Source: Proteus appendicitidis (GTDB lineage: Bacteria > Pseudomonadota > Gammaproteobacteria > Enterobacterales > Enterobacteriaceae). From it: DNA of 64,000 nucleotides. Below the pieces are notes generated by a model. It saw only the letters and a program-made list of their open reading frames with translations. It searched no databases and had not been told where the DNA came from. Positions 17,196-25,933 of the stretch are shown here, one piece after another. Position numbers and translations under genes: made by a program. The stretch lies in NCBI RefSeq assembly GCF_030271835.1, contig NZ_CP127389.1, positions 1,586,001 through 1,650,000 of the forward strand, written 5' to 3'. Each line of letters starts with the position of its first letter. Within the stretch, counting starts at the first letter, position 1.

Positions 17196-17513
17196 TTTTG
17201 TGAAATATAAAGCTAGATATATGATGCTAAATGGAATTGAAAATATAAAACAAAATAAGTGGTATAGAGCTACTCCACCATGTTTAGCTGGTGTATTTAT
17301 AAATAATCCAGTATTCCAGAATTTTTTTGTTGTATATTTTAATGCGAATTTTTCGATAAGCATTTTGGAAAAAGGAAAAAAAAGTGCACTAGGTATGCTT
17401 AAAGTTAGCATTAATAAGCCTTTAATAGTGTGATCGTTATAATTAAGATAAACCATCACTAACATCATAAAATAGCCCCAGAACATATTATTAATATAAT
17501 ATTTTTTAGTCAT
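17178..17513 (-). CDS. Immunity protein of the colicin Ia/E1-type pore former
   Basis: 111 residues from the ATG at 17513 (AGGA seven bases upstream); a TTG two codons earlier is less likely. It resembles colicin Ia immunity in length and landmarks: KKYYINNMFWGY at the start, FFPFSKMLIEKFALKYTTKKFW, then FINTPAKHGGVALY and a last hydrophobic segment. Three to four membrane helices are visible. Such proteins sit in the inner membrane and block the cognate pore-forming domain. Opposite orientation to the colicin, with its own promoter, is the standard layout. It is intact even though the toxin is truncated. Confidence 0.88.
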   Translation of the reverse strand: MTKKYYINNMFWGYFMMLVMVYLNYNDHTIKGLLMLTLSIPSALFFPFSKMLIEKFALKYTTKKFWNTGLFINTPAKHGGVALYHLFCFIFSIPFSIIYLALYFTKNRITN

Positions 17514-17602
17514 ATCCAAATCCTACTAAATAATCAGCTTTTTACATGAATGCTATTTTAATGATAATAGTTCTTATTTTCAATAAATTAAACAGCAATG
17601 AT

Positions 17603-17665
17603 TTACCATTCTTTGCTTCTATCGTTGTGGTATTTATCTGTTTGAATTTGGTTTTTTATGTGCAG
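17603..17665 (-). pseudogene. C-terminal scrap of a second phage integrase
   Basis: The minus strand reads KNQIQTDKYHNDRSKEW and stop, the tyrosine-containing end of a lambda-type integrase. The stretch 17629-17653 is identical over 25 bases to 11145-11169 in the integrase pseudogene, but other positions differ. It is therefore a paralogous remnant and not a copy of the same end. Upstream the frame is lost. Confidence 0.7.
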
Positions 17666-17766
17666 CAATATCCATTGCTGCCAGATTAACGATAAGCATG
17701 ACAGTTATCATCATTATTAATTAACAACCACATGGCATAGACGGTGTGATACGGACTTGTTGGTAC

Positions 17767-17889
17767 CATGATAATAATATCATCGGGCATGGTATGGGAG
17801 GCATGGGAACGAACGCTTATGACTTATTCACTATTCCATTATGTCAGCAACATCATGATGAGTTACTTGTTTATTATCCCATCAAGTAA
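17767..17889 (+). pseudogene. Fragment of a phage DUF968-type protein
   Basis: The frame reads IIGHGMGGMGTNAYDLFTIP followed by LCQQHHDELL and a stop. This resembles the C-terminal HNH-like block of DUF968 proteins of lambdoid phages. The rest of the gene is missing and the upstream frame is broken. DUF968 genes normally belong to the early/recombination region, so this scrap comes from a different part of a phage than the lysis genes. Confidence 0.6.
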
Positions 17890-18156
17890 TGATGTATTTA
17901 TGGTTCTTGCCGAAAATTTATTTTCTTTACTATCGACGGCTTTGTAACAATCAGTATCTTTTGTGAGATTTAGTGGGTTCTGGCTTTTGCTCATTACGAT
18001 GATATTGAAAGATTTTTGGTATTTTGGAACACCGTAGATAACAACAGTGCTTTCAGTTGATGATTTTACTTCTATAATCAGATTTTCTGCAATATTAGAA
18101 GATATAGCAGAAAATGAACTGAGCGTACTTATTATCAGGACTAACGGTTGAAGCTT
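17863..18156 (-). pseudogene. Start-less reading frame for a small secreted protein
   Basis: On the minus strand an open frame of about 97 codons reads KLQPLVLIISTLSSFSAIS (signal-peptide-like), then a mature part with ESTVVIYGVPKYQKSFNIIV and SLLDGIINK before the stop at 17863. No ATG, GTG or TTG lies in frame near the signal peptide. The codon just before Lys-Leu is AAT, which may be a mutated start. It overlaps the DUF968 scrap. The family is not recognised. Everything else in 17890-18349 looks non-coding. Confidence 0.35.
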
Positions 18157-18349
18157 ATTTGTATTATGTCCTGCATATTTTAGATATATTGAAAGAATAA
18201 TTAATCGGATGATATTTTGATATAAGAATTGCTCTTAACTTTATCATTATAAGTTTTTGTGGCACTGTATCATTGTCGCTTTTTATTAGATGTATTTTGT
18301 GTTATAAACTGAAAAACATAAAACTTCGCTTAATTTAGTTAAAATTTAT

Positions 18350-18547
18350 ATGAAACTACAACTGTTAACGTTATTAGCCATTTTTTTTATATCTGGTTGT
18401 TCAACTTCCCAGTCTGATGTTGACAGATATAATCGAAATTCTCAAAAAGTTGATCCGTACTCTGATAGTGTTTTTAACACAATAAAAGATAATCAGCGTG
18501 TTTACCAAGATCAATTAGAAAGAAAAAGTATGGGACGTAATTTTTAA
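18350..18547 (+). CDS. Small lipoprotein
   Basis: 65 residues. A lipoprotein signal with lipobox ISGC (Cys17) is followed by a polar, charged tail with no clear domain. The ribosome site is weak. A terminator-like hairpin follows at 18568. Its function is unknown; it marks the edge between the prophage remnant and the gltP region. Confidence 0.6.
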   Translation: MKLQLLTLLAIFFISGCSTSQSDVDRYNRNSQKVDPYSDSVFNTIKDNQRVYQDQLERKSMGRNF

Positions 18548-18728
18548 AAGTAGAATATAGACTAAAAACCCCGCCATATGCGTGGTTTTTCTTGTTATTT
18601 TAATCATTTGATTGATAATGATAAATTAAATTTTTATTTTTCTTGGTTTTATCTACCTTTGTAATATATATTTTTATGAGATTTATCTTTTTATTTTTTT
18701 ATCTTTAATTTTCAATTATTGTTTTAAT

Positions 18729-18753
18729 AAGATCGCTTAGGCGGTCTTTTTTG
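18729..18753 (+). terminator. Third copy of the repeated terminator module
   Basis: AAGATCGCTTAGGCGGTCTT plus T6, the same 20-mer as at 14922. No gene ends immediately upstream; the nearest is the small lipoprotein 180 bases before, which has its own hairpin. Confidence 0.75.
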
Positions 18754-18766
18754 TTTATAGACTGAT

Positions 18767-18913
18767 ATGACGGTTAGTAATTTAAAAGCTATCAATGATC
18801 GATATATAACCGAAGAACGGAGAAAAGCGGTTATTAGAGATATTGATGTTCCCATAAAAGGGCATAAACCTAAAAACTTTGATGAAAAAAAATTCTTAAC
18901 AAGATGGCACTAG
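18767..18913 (+). CDS. Possible small peptide gene
   Basis: 48 codons starting MTVSNLKAINDRYITEERRK and ending in a positively charged tail. It has no good ribosome site and no recognised family; it is listed because it is the only sizeable frame in 18548-19393. The remaining part of that interval (18914-19393) is AT-rich and holds only the gltP leader and a weak hairpin near 19100. Confidence 0.25.
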   Translation: MTVSNLKAINDRYITEERRKAVIRDIDVPIKGHKPKNFDEKKFLTRWH

Positions 18914-19393
18914 AAACAGTAATGTGTATTCAGCCACTCTGGCACCATCTATTTGTTAGAATGTACGAATTTTATTTATAAACAAAGAAAATTTTTATCA
19001 TATTCGTGCTATTAATCCTATAATGTTCGTTTTCTTTAATAAAATTAGAGAGATAGAGTGCAAGTGAAGTAATGTATCGGTAAAAGTTTAGAAATATAAA
19101 AAATACCCTATGAGCGTGGCATTTTTTATATTTTTGCTTGATATATTCAATCCTATTAATTTATCAAGTTGTCGTAGTATCCTTTTCTAGAGTACGTAGT
19201 ATATCAATAGAATGTAAAGTTAATTAATTGTTGTTATTTTGTTTCTTTTTTATATTTTTTTGTTTAGTTCTTGTGATGATAGTTGGTTTATTATTGTTGC
19301 ATTGCCCTTAATCGTTTTTTTATAGAATATTTATTTGTTTTGTACTCATAAAATAAAGTATAACAAAATAGAAACAAAAATAGGAATATAACA

Positions 19394-20695
19394 ATGACAG
19401 CAAATAAAACTCACAAATTTAAATTTGGCCTTGGTTGGCAAATTCTAACTGCGCTCATTTTAGGGATTATTGTTGGTGCAATTTTGCACGATAATGAAAA
19501 CAAAGAATGGTTAATTATGAATGTTTTATCTCCTGCGGGTAAAATATTTATTCAGTTAATCAAAATGATAGTTGTACCAATTGTTATTTCAACATTGGTA
19601 GTCGGAATAGCGGGGGTAGGGAATACTAAACAACTAGGTAAGCTAGGGTTTAAAACTATCCTCTATTTTGAAATTATCACGACAATAGCGATTATCGTTG
19701 GAATAAGCCTAGCGAATATATTCCAACCTGGCGTAGGAATTGATATGTCAACACTTAGCCAAGTTGATATATCTCAGTATGAAAAAACTACCCAACAAGT
19801 GGAAAGTCAGTCACATGGTATAATGGCGACGATATTATCGCTTGTTCCATCTAATATCTTTGCTGCTATGTCAAGCGGTGAAATGTTGCCAGTAATTTTC
19901 TTTGCCGTTATTTTTGGTATGGGATTATCTTCCTTACCAGTGGAAAAAAGAGAACCGTTATTAATTGTGTTACAAACATTTTCAGAAACGATGTTCCGAG
20001 TAACACATATGATTATGATGTATGCACCTATCGGTGTATTCGGGCTTATTTCTGTCACTGTTGCAAATTTTGGGTTCACCTCTTTGATCCCACTTATTAA
20101 ATTGGTGTTACTGGTTCATGGTGCCATCTTGTTTTTTGCAATTGTTGTACTAGGATTGGTTGCAAAATATTGTGGTATTAACATTTTTACGTTAATCAAA
20201 ATCTTAAAAGATGAATTAATACTGGCTTATTCGACAGCAAGTTCTGAAACAGTCTTACCAAGAATTATGGATAAGATGGAGAAATATGGTGCTTCCAAAT
20301 CAGTGACGAGCTTTGTTATTCCAATTGGCTATTCATTTAATCTCGATGGCTCTACACTCTATCAAAGTATTGCTGCCATCTTTATTGCTCAGTTGTATGG
20401 TATTGATCTCAGTATCTGGCAAGAAATTACCCTTGTAGTGACGCTAATGATCACATCTAAAGGGATTGCAGGAGTGCCAGGTGTCTCGTTTGTTGTGTTA
20501 TTGGCGACATTAGGAAGCGTAGGTATTCCGCTAGAAGGGTTGGCTTTTATTGCTGGAATAGACCGAATATTAGATATGGCAAGAACAGCATTAAATGTAA
20601 TTGGTAATGCACTCGCTGCTTTAGTCATTGCTAAATGGGAGCATCAATTTGATAAGAATAAATCTAAAGATTATGAAGCAACTTTTAAAAGTTAG
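19394..20695 (+). CDS. gltP: Glutamate/aspartate:proton symporter GltP
   Basis: 433 residues, very close to E. coli GltP throughout. Family signatures are LIKMIVVPIVISTLVVGIAG in TM3, the serine-rich reentrant loop (AYSTASSETVLPRI), the NLDGSTLYQSIAAIFIAQ motif in TM7, and DRILDMARTALNVIGNALA in TM8. It takes up L-glutamate and L-aspartate across the inner membrane with protons. It starts at an ATG with AGGAA upstream and stands alone, ended by a 12-bp hairpin at 20710. Confidence 0.95.
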   Translation: MTANKTHKFKFGLGWQILTALILGIIVGAILHDNENKEWLIMNVLSPAGKIFIQLIKMIVVPIVISTLVVGIAGVGNTKQLGKLGFKTILYFEIITTIAIIVGISLANIFQPGVGIDMSTLSQVDISQYEKTTQQVESQSHGIMATILSLVPSNIFAAMSSGEMLPVIFFAVIFGMGLSSLPVEKREPLLIVLQTFSETMFRVTHMIMMYAPIGVFGLISVTVANFGFTSLIPLIKLVLLVHGAILFFAIVVLGLVAKYCGINIFTLIKILKDELILAYSTASSETVLPRIMDKMEKYGASKSVTSFVIPIGYSFNLDGSTLYQSIAAIFIAQLYGIDLSIWQEITLVVTLMITSKGIAGVPGVSFVVLLATLGSVGIPLEGLAFIAGIDRILDMARTALNVIGNALAALVIAKWEHQFDKNKSKDYEATFKS

Positions 20696-20709
20696 ATTTT
20701 AGTTGCTTT

Positions 20710-20740
20710 CTCCTAAAAGCCCTTAAGAGGCTTTTAGGAG
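20710..20740 (+). terminator. gltP terminator
   Basis: CTCCTAAAAGCC (20710-20721) pairs perfectly with GGCTTTTAGGAG (20729-20740). The 12-bp stem lies 15 nt after the stop. It is not followed by a clear T-run, so it may work partly as a 3' end stabiliser. Confidence 0.65.
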
Positions 20741-20810
20741 AATATCATATTCTAATAATTCTATTCTCCTTTTTTTACGCTGAGTTATTCTCATTTTAAT
20801 ATTTCTTATA

Positions 20811-20996
20811 GTGGATTATTCATATGTAGAAGGAAGAAGATCATGCTCTGGTATAAAAGTAAATGATGAAAGTGAAGGTGAGGTAAAGGTTTGTGCCAAA
20901 ATTGTTCATGATAATATTTATGAAACTGGAAATTCAGAAGTCTTGAAGAAAACAAATGCTAAAGGTTTTGAACTGATATCAGCAAAAACAGAATAA
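20811..20996 (+). CDS. Short hypothetical frame, perhaps an N-terminally truncated gene
   Basis: 61 codons from a GTG (DYSYVEGRRSCSGIKVNDES and onwards), hydrophilic, with two cysteines and a regular beta-strand-like pattern. There is no ribosome site and no ATG, so it may be the tail of a gene that lost its signal peptide. A hairpin (AACCTCAT/ATGAGGTT, near 21018-21039) follows and is shared with the convergent autotransporter. The family is not recognised. Confidence 0.3.
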   Translation: MDYSYVEGRRSCSGIKVNDESEGEVKVCAKIVHDNIYETGNSEVLKKTNAKGFELISAKTE

Positions 20997-21074
20997 TATG
21001 AAATTGAAATAAAAAAACCTCATTAAGTCATGAGGTTTATTATGTATTAACTTTATAAAAGGAAAATAAATTAA

Positions 21075-23042
21075 TTAAAAGCTCATTCTAAATCCTGCTG
21101 TTGCATATATTGGAGTTTCTACTTTATTACCATTTTGATAATTTATTTCAGTATAGAAAAGAGCATCATTACCTATATTAGTTGTTAAACCAACGCCGTA
21201 TTTACCAGTATTCCCTGAATAATGACTATCAAAGGATACGTTATTAATTTCTATTTCATTACTTTTAATGAATTCACGAGATATTGCTGCTTTTATGTAA
21301 GGCTTAACACTGTGGTTCGAAATTAATAAATTACTTTCTAATATGGTTCCTAATTCACCTTTTAAGCTATCAGCATTGTGGATATTTGCTTTCATGCCAT
21401 TATCTAACATATAATGCGACTTACTAATATTAGAATAAAGGATCTGGTTGTATGGTGTAAGTGTCAATGCATTTGAAAACGCAATAGGATAGCCTATTTC
21501 TGTTGATGTTGTAATCGCACTTTGATTGTAATTTCCTTTAACTCTTCTACCTTCATTCATATTAGTATTGATTTCGTTATGAAGATGATTCATCTTAAAT
21601 AAAGAGTCTACATAAAAACCAGAATGATTAAGCCAAGTTAAATAAACACCACCGCTATAGCTATTAATATCACCATTATTAATATTGTCAGATTTTATTT
21701 TACTCTTAGTGTAAGAAGTTATTAAACCAAATAGCAGTTGATCATTATTTATAGCTATTTTCTTATCTATACCAATTTGCATTCCATTTAAATTTGAATG
21801 GAATTGACTATAACCTTTATCGTTTAAATGAGAGTTATCATTTAAATAGCGAATCCACACTCCCAGATCATTATTATTTTCACGTAAGAAACCTATTCTT
21901 TGGCGTAAAGTACTCGTTTCAATGCTTAATATGTTCTGCGGTGCTGAGGCCATATTAATAACGGCTTGAGCACTATTGCTTAATATAGGCTGGCTAACAT
22001 CGGGCTGTTTAGAGGTATCAGGCTGTTTAGAAATATCAGGCTGTTTAGAAGTATCAGGCTCGCCAGCTTTTCCGCCCACAAGATACCACTCTGTATGACC
22101 ATCATTAGTTTTGCTATTTAGTTTATATTTCCAAACACCAACTTCAACATTACCGTCTTTATTTAATAAGTTAAAATCAGCGTCACCACTATTTACATAA
22201 ACTAATTGAGTATTTTTAGGATCAGAAATTTCTTCTCCGCTATCATTTATTTTTAATCCAAAATGCCCAGTTGCATGATCTGAAATATAAATATTATCGC
22301 TTAAACCATTGGCTAAGCTGCTACTTAAAATAAAAGTACCTTCGCCGGTGAGCGTTTTTAATTCAAGTCGATTAAATTGCATGCCAGAAATATAATGATC
22401 CATTTCCAATTGGCTACCAGATTGCATCTCTAAATTGTTAATATGAGTGATTAATTCTGGGCCTGGTTTTTCGGGTTTAGGGGCATCACCATCATCACCA
22501 TAATCTTCGTTCCATGAGGGTAAAATATATGTTTTACCTGCTAGTGTTAAGTTTTCTATAAATATTTTAGCTGAAGGAGCAGGATCATTTTTAGATACAT
22601 CAGTAGATTTATCATTAATGTTATCAATATATAATTCAGCATTTTTATCTATAAATAGCTTACCTATAGATGATGAACCTGCGCTCATATCAATATTACT
22701 GGTGCCTGTTACTATAGTATCTTTAATAGTGGGAGTCGCTGTTTCTTTTGTACCAGATGCATACATACTAATATTAGCATCATCTTTAACGATAGTACCT
22801 ATCGCTAGGCTATCACCATACATTCTTAATATTGCTTCGTTTTCCAGAGTAATATTTTGTATTTCGTGGCTTTTATCTATATAAAGGTTTGTTGTATCAC
22901 TATAAGTTGAATTAGAGATAATTTCCTTATTAGAGAGGAGAACGCCCCGTATACTACTTTCTTTGGCATAAACTGAACTGGCTAAGAAAGATAATATACT
23001 TATAGTAATAATATTCTTACTAAAATGTTTATTCAGTAGCAT
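21075..23042 (-). CDS. Autotransporter, pertactin/AIDA-like
   Basis: 655 residues. A signal peptide (1-26, ending SSVYA) is followed by a beta-helix-type passenger (about 30-335) rich in short strands with N-D-S turns. A proline-containing linker with repeated SKQPD units comes next (about 338-362), then the autotransporter beta-barrel (about 395-655) ending in FRMSF with the required terminal Phe. The passenger is short for an adhesin and has no visible protease triad, so adhesion or aggregation is the likeliest role. It is monocistronic, with a long AT-rich upstream region (23043-23300) holding no gene. Confidence 0.85.
   Translation of the reverse strand: MLLNKHFSKNIITISILSFLASSVYAKESSIRGVLLSNKEIISNSTYSDTTNLYIDKSHEIQNITLENEAILRMYGDSLAIGTIVKDDANISMYASGTKETATPTIKDTIVTGTSNIDMSAGSSSIGKLFIDKNAELYIDNINDKSTDVSKNDPAPSAKIFIENLTLAGKTYILPSWNEDYGDDGDAPKPEKPGPELITHINNLEMQSGSQLEMDHYISGMQFNRLELKTLTGEGTFILSSSLANGLSDNIYISDHATGHFGLKINDSGEEISDPKNTQLVYVNSGDADFNLLNKDGNVEVGVWKYKLNSKTNDGHTEWYLVGGKAGEPDTSKQPDISKQPDTSKQPDVSQPILSNSAQAVINMASAPQNILSIETSTLRQRIGFLRENNNDLGVWIRYLNDNSHLNDKGYSQFHSNLNGMQIGIDKKIAINNDQLLFGLITSYTKSKIKSDNINNGDINSYSGGVYLTWLNHSGFYVDSLFKMNHLHNEINTNMNEGRRVKGNYNQSAITTSTEIGYPIAFSNALTLTPYNQILYSNISKSHYMLDNGMKANIHNADSLKGELGTILESNLLISNHSVKPYIKAAISREFIKSNEIEINNVSFDSHYSGNTGKYGVGLTTNIGNDALFYTEINYQNGNKVETPIYATAGFRMSF
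22004..22066. repeat. Tandem 24-bp repeats in the autotransporter linker
   Basis: The GGCTGTTTAGA-(A/G)-(G/A)TATCA unit occurs three times in a row in the coding sequence, giving the SKQPD linker. Repeat number can change by slippage, which would alter linker length without breaking the frame. Confidence 0.6.
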
Positions 23043-23304
23043 AAAAACCGACCTTTTTATTTTTTTATTGTGTAAAAATAGTTAATTTATGCTTAATGAT
23101 TATATTGTTTATTTTTTCTATCAATTTAAATAGCCTTAAAAAAAATTATTTAGAATATAATCTTTCTTAAGGTTAATTCTATTAAAGAAAAATATAATTA
23201 TTTATTATATAGAATAATATATCTTAGGTGAGTAATTTAGCTTATGGCATCTTTTTAAACAAAACACCATAAGATAAAATAGAAATATTATAATAGCCGA
23301 GCTG

Positions 23305-23952
23305 TTATATTTTGGGCGCTCTGTATACTAAAATAGCAAAAAACATAGCCCATAAGAAACTGATAACTTTAAACCATTTAGGATATTTTTTTTGTAGAGA
23401 AAACCAGCAAAAAATAAAGGGAGCAAAAAAAGTAGCAATTGCTAGAATAGCAAATTTTGTTTTATAAAATCTTTTGGCTTTAAATTCTTTTTTAACTCTT
23501 TTTTCAATTTCTTTACCATTTCTTTCTACTTCAGCTCTTTCACTATTCCATGATGGATATTTATTATCTAACCAACGAGTTATCTCAAATAATGAGGTGG
23601 TAATTCTATTCTTTGCGTGTTGACTTGTATCGCCAGAATATCTTATTTCTTGAATAATTTGAAAGAATGATACAGTAAGTCGAAGAAACTCATTGTCTAA
23701 TTTTTCATAATGCAGAGGCTTATTAGAGTTAGGGCTTTTGCTTTTTTTCTCTGATCTTTCAAAACAACCGATCATTGTAGAGACTTCATCAACGGCTTTA
23801 TCTGCAAATTTATTAAATTCTATTTTTTGAATTTCTTGCGGTGACGGCCTATCATCAGAAAGACTAATTCTGTATGTAGTTCCCAAACCAGGAAAAATTG
23901 AGTTTCTTTTTCTTACATTGGCTTTTACGGTTCTTTTGGGGTTTAGAAACAT
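23305..23952 (-). CDS. Hypothetical membrane protein with two C-terminal helices
   Basis: 215 residues. A basic N-terminus (NPKRTVKANVRKR) is followed by a long helical, charged domain (about 40-160) and two hydrophobic helices at about 168-187 and 195-211. It is likely anchored in the inner membrane with the helical domain in the cytoplasm. The family is not recognised. It stands alone, with its own short promoter region up to 24150. Confidence 0.6.
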   Translation of the reverse strand: MFLNPKRTVKANVRKRNSIFPGLGTTYRISLSDDRPSPQEIQKIEFNKFADKAVDEVSTMIGCFERSEKKSKSPNSNKPLHYEKLDNEFLRLTVSFFQIIQEIRYSGDTSQHAKNRITTSLFEITRWLDNKYPSWNSERAEVERNGKEIEKRVKKEFKAKRFYKTKFAILAIATFFAPFIFCWFSLQKKYPKWFKVISFLWAMFFAILVYRAPKI

Positions 23953-24154
23953 GAATGATACCTATCTATTTTCTAATTTATCATAAATATGTTAATGTTT
24001 TTTCTAAAAATAAACAACGAACTATATCGCAAATATTCTATCGATAATGTACTGCTAATCATCTTTAAATGATTATTTTGTAAAAGCGTGTAAGTCAGAC
24101 CGTTCTGTTACTGTTTTGTGCCAATATTTTCTCTTTTACCAATGGGGAATTATT

Positions 24155-24310
24155 ATGTCTACAATGAAAACAGAAGTGATTGTTATTCGTTTAACAAAAA
24201 AAGAGCGTGCATTATTGGATTCAATAAAAACAGCACCATTACTTGCAGATTGGATGAAAGAATTAGCGCTTTCTAAATTACAAGAGCAAGATATTTCATC
24301 TAATAAATAA
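24155..24310 (+). CDS. Small ribbon-helix-helix-like protein
   Basis: 51 residues from the ATG at 24155, which has GGGGAA at good spacing; upstream in-frame starts are inferior. The sequence MKTEVIVIRLTKKERALLDS-(x)-LADWMKELALSKL has the strand-helix-helix pattern of Arc/MetJ-type DNA-binding proteins and mobilisation-type regulators. No partner gene adjoins it. It could be an orphan antitoxin or a regulator. Confidence 0.55.
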   Translation: MSTMKTEVIVIRLTKKERALLDSIKTAPLLADWMKELALSKLQEQDISSNK

Positions 24311-24556
24311 TTACTAATGCCGACAAAAAAGGAATTGAGTCGGTATTCTTATTTTATTGCTTATACAATAAAATTGAGTCGTCACAGTAATAATAAATTA
24401 TAGTTTATGGCCACTAAACTTTAAGATAATAGGTATGGATATAAATAAAACTAAAAAATAGCAGGGAAGAGAATGTTAATGGCATTTTGGGGTAGGTGTA
24501 TGGTTTTGTAGGGTTATTTGTTTCTCAATTATTATTTCAATGATATCAACAACCAT

Positions 24557-24593
24557 TGGCAATAAAAAAGCCCAATGTGGCGGCATTGGGCTT
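24557..24593 (-). terminator. Orphan minus-strand terminator
   Basis: AAGCCCAATG (24568-24577) and CATTGGGCTT (24584-24593) form a 10-bp stem; on the minus strand it is followed by a run of T. No minus-strand gene ends here. In the gene-free interval 24311-24922 the only other structure is a plus-strand AAACTC/GAGTTT hairpin near 24880. Confidence 0.65.
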
Positions 24594-24922
24594 AGTGACT
24601 CGAATAGATGGGTATAAAAAACTATTAGAGATCAGTATAAATGTAGTGAATTTTCATTTTATAAATTAACAATAAATGCTTTTTTCTTAGTAAAAAGTGC
24701 TGTTATGCTTTATGTCGTCTAGTTTTAAAGCAAATTGACGTTTTTTCATTCCATTGACCATGCGGAGTTTCGTAGATCTACTTGTTTTTATACTTTTTGC
24801 TATGTGAATAGAGGGAGCGATGCGCTCTTTCATCAATATTTGGTAGATAACGATAAGTTAATTATAATCGAAAACTCATAAACTCTTTTTTTGAGTTTTT
24901 TTTGTAAAATTAAAGATATAAC

Positions 24923-25273
24923 ATGAATAAAAACAATAAATTATTGTTTTCTGAACAACAGAAAATAATGTGTGAAAAGTATGGGGTGATACCTCAAAAG
25001 CCAGAAGAAATGGTAGCGATTGCTTTAGATAACCTAAAGGGTAATCCTATTTATGGCACACGCATAAAGCGCTTAGAAGGCGGTACGATAAGCTGGTTTT
25101 TCTATTGTGAGGAATATTGCGCAACAGATGACTTTTATCAACCATTGCATACAGAACATTTGGAAGAACTATTACCTGAAGTAATAAATTATCTTTATCT
25201 ACCAGAAGGATATAATTTTATTATTGACAGAGACGGATATGAAGATGTTTGGTTTGAAGAAATAAATGAATAA
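24923..25273 (+). CDS. Imm33-like (DUF2185) domain protein
   Basis: 116 residues, acidic. The second half has the features I associate with Imm33-type immunity proteins: GTISWFFYCEEY, DDFYQPLHTEHLEELLPEV, YLYLPEGYNFIIDRDGYEDVWFEE. Such proteins protect against polymorphic toxins or are phage/household homologues of unknown role. No toxin gene is adjacent, so it is an orphan. The family assignment is by memory of the motif pattern and should be treated as tentative. Confidence 0.55.
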   Translation: MNKNNKLLFSEQQKIMCEKYGVIPQKPEEMVAIALDNLKGNPIYGTRIKRLEGGTISWFFYCEEYCATDDFYQPLHTEHLEELLPEVINYLYLPEGYNFIIDRDGYEDVWFEEINE

Positions 25274-25506
25274 GTAGTTATTATTATTTTATAATTTTTA
25301 GATTAAGTAGATTTACTTTTTATATTCTCTTACACATTGAATTTTATAATAATCTTGAGAATATAAAAATATTAAGTTATTTTAAAAATTAAAAATATTA
25401 ATTGATGTTGGTCTTATTTTTAACATAAAAATAATGACAGGTTAATCAGTTTGGGTAAATATTATAAGAGTAATTAATTCACTGTTAATAAGGAAGGTAG
25501 CTATTT

Positions 25507-25728
25507 ATGTTTCCAGAATATCGTGATTTAATTTCAAAACTTCGTCAGACTGATCCCCATTTTCGCGCTCTTTTTGAACAACATAATGAACTTGACCATA
25601 AAATTGTTAGATTAGAACATAAAGATAGAAGAGGGTATGGTGAAGAAGTTGTTGAGCTAAAAAAACAAAAATTAAAACTGAAAGAGGAAATTCATCAGAT
25701 CCTCAAAAATCCACCAGAAGAAGAGTGA
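25507..25728 (+). CDS. YdcH family protein (DUF465)
   Basis: 73 residues, almost entirely helical: MFPEYRDLISKLRQTDPHF, then FEQHNELDHKIVRLE and a C-terminal KLKLKEEIHQILK helix. This is the standard YdcH pattern of two antiparallel coiled-coil helices. Function is unknown in most bacteria. AAGGAAGG precedes the ATG, and a terminator follows at 25770. Confidence 0.88.
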   Translation: MFPEYRDLISKLRQTDPHFRALFEQHNELDHKIVRLEHKDRRGYGEEVVELKKQKLKLKEEIHQILKNPPEEE

Positions 25729-25769
25729 GTAATAAAAAATAATTACTCTATAAATACATAAAGATGTAG

Positions 25770-25801
25770 AAACCATCCAACTAAAAAGGGATGGTTTTTT
25801 G
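25770..25801 (+). terminator. Terminator of the YdcH-family gene
   Basis: AAACCATCC / GGATGGTTT stem with a 10-nt loop and a T-run. Confidence 0.85.
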
Positions 25802-25866
25802 TTTTTAGAAAGATAATTTATTTTTGATGAAAAAATTATATCAACCACATAGTGATATTTATAAAG

Positions 25867-25890
25867 AAAAGGCTACTGTTGTAGCCTTTT
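25867..25890. terminator. Terminator of the yedE-DUF3343 pair
   Basis: AAAAGGCTAC / GTAGCCTTTT, a 10-bp stem with a 4-nt loop, usable on either strand and placed after the minus-strand stop at 25934. Confidence 0.8.
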
Positions 25891-25933
25891 AACTGTTTAG
25901 GTTCTAAAAATAGTAACTTAGTTATGTACTATG

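Noticed and set aside
17182..17433. Plus-strand frame opposite the immunity gene
   Set aside because: The minus-strand translation matches colicin immunity proteins along its whole length, so the plus frame is a shadow.
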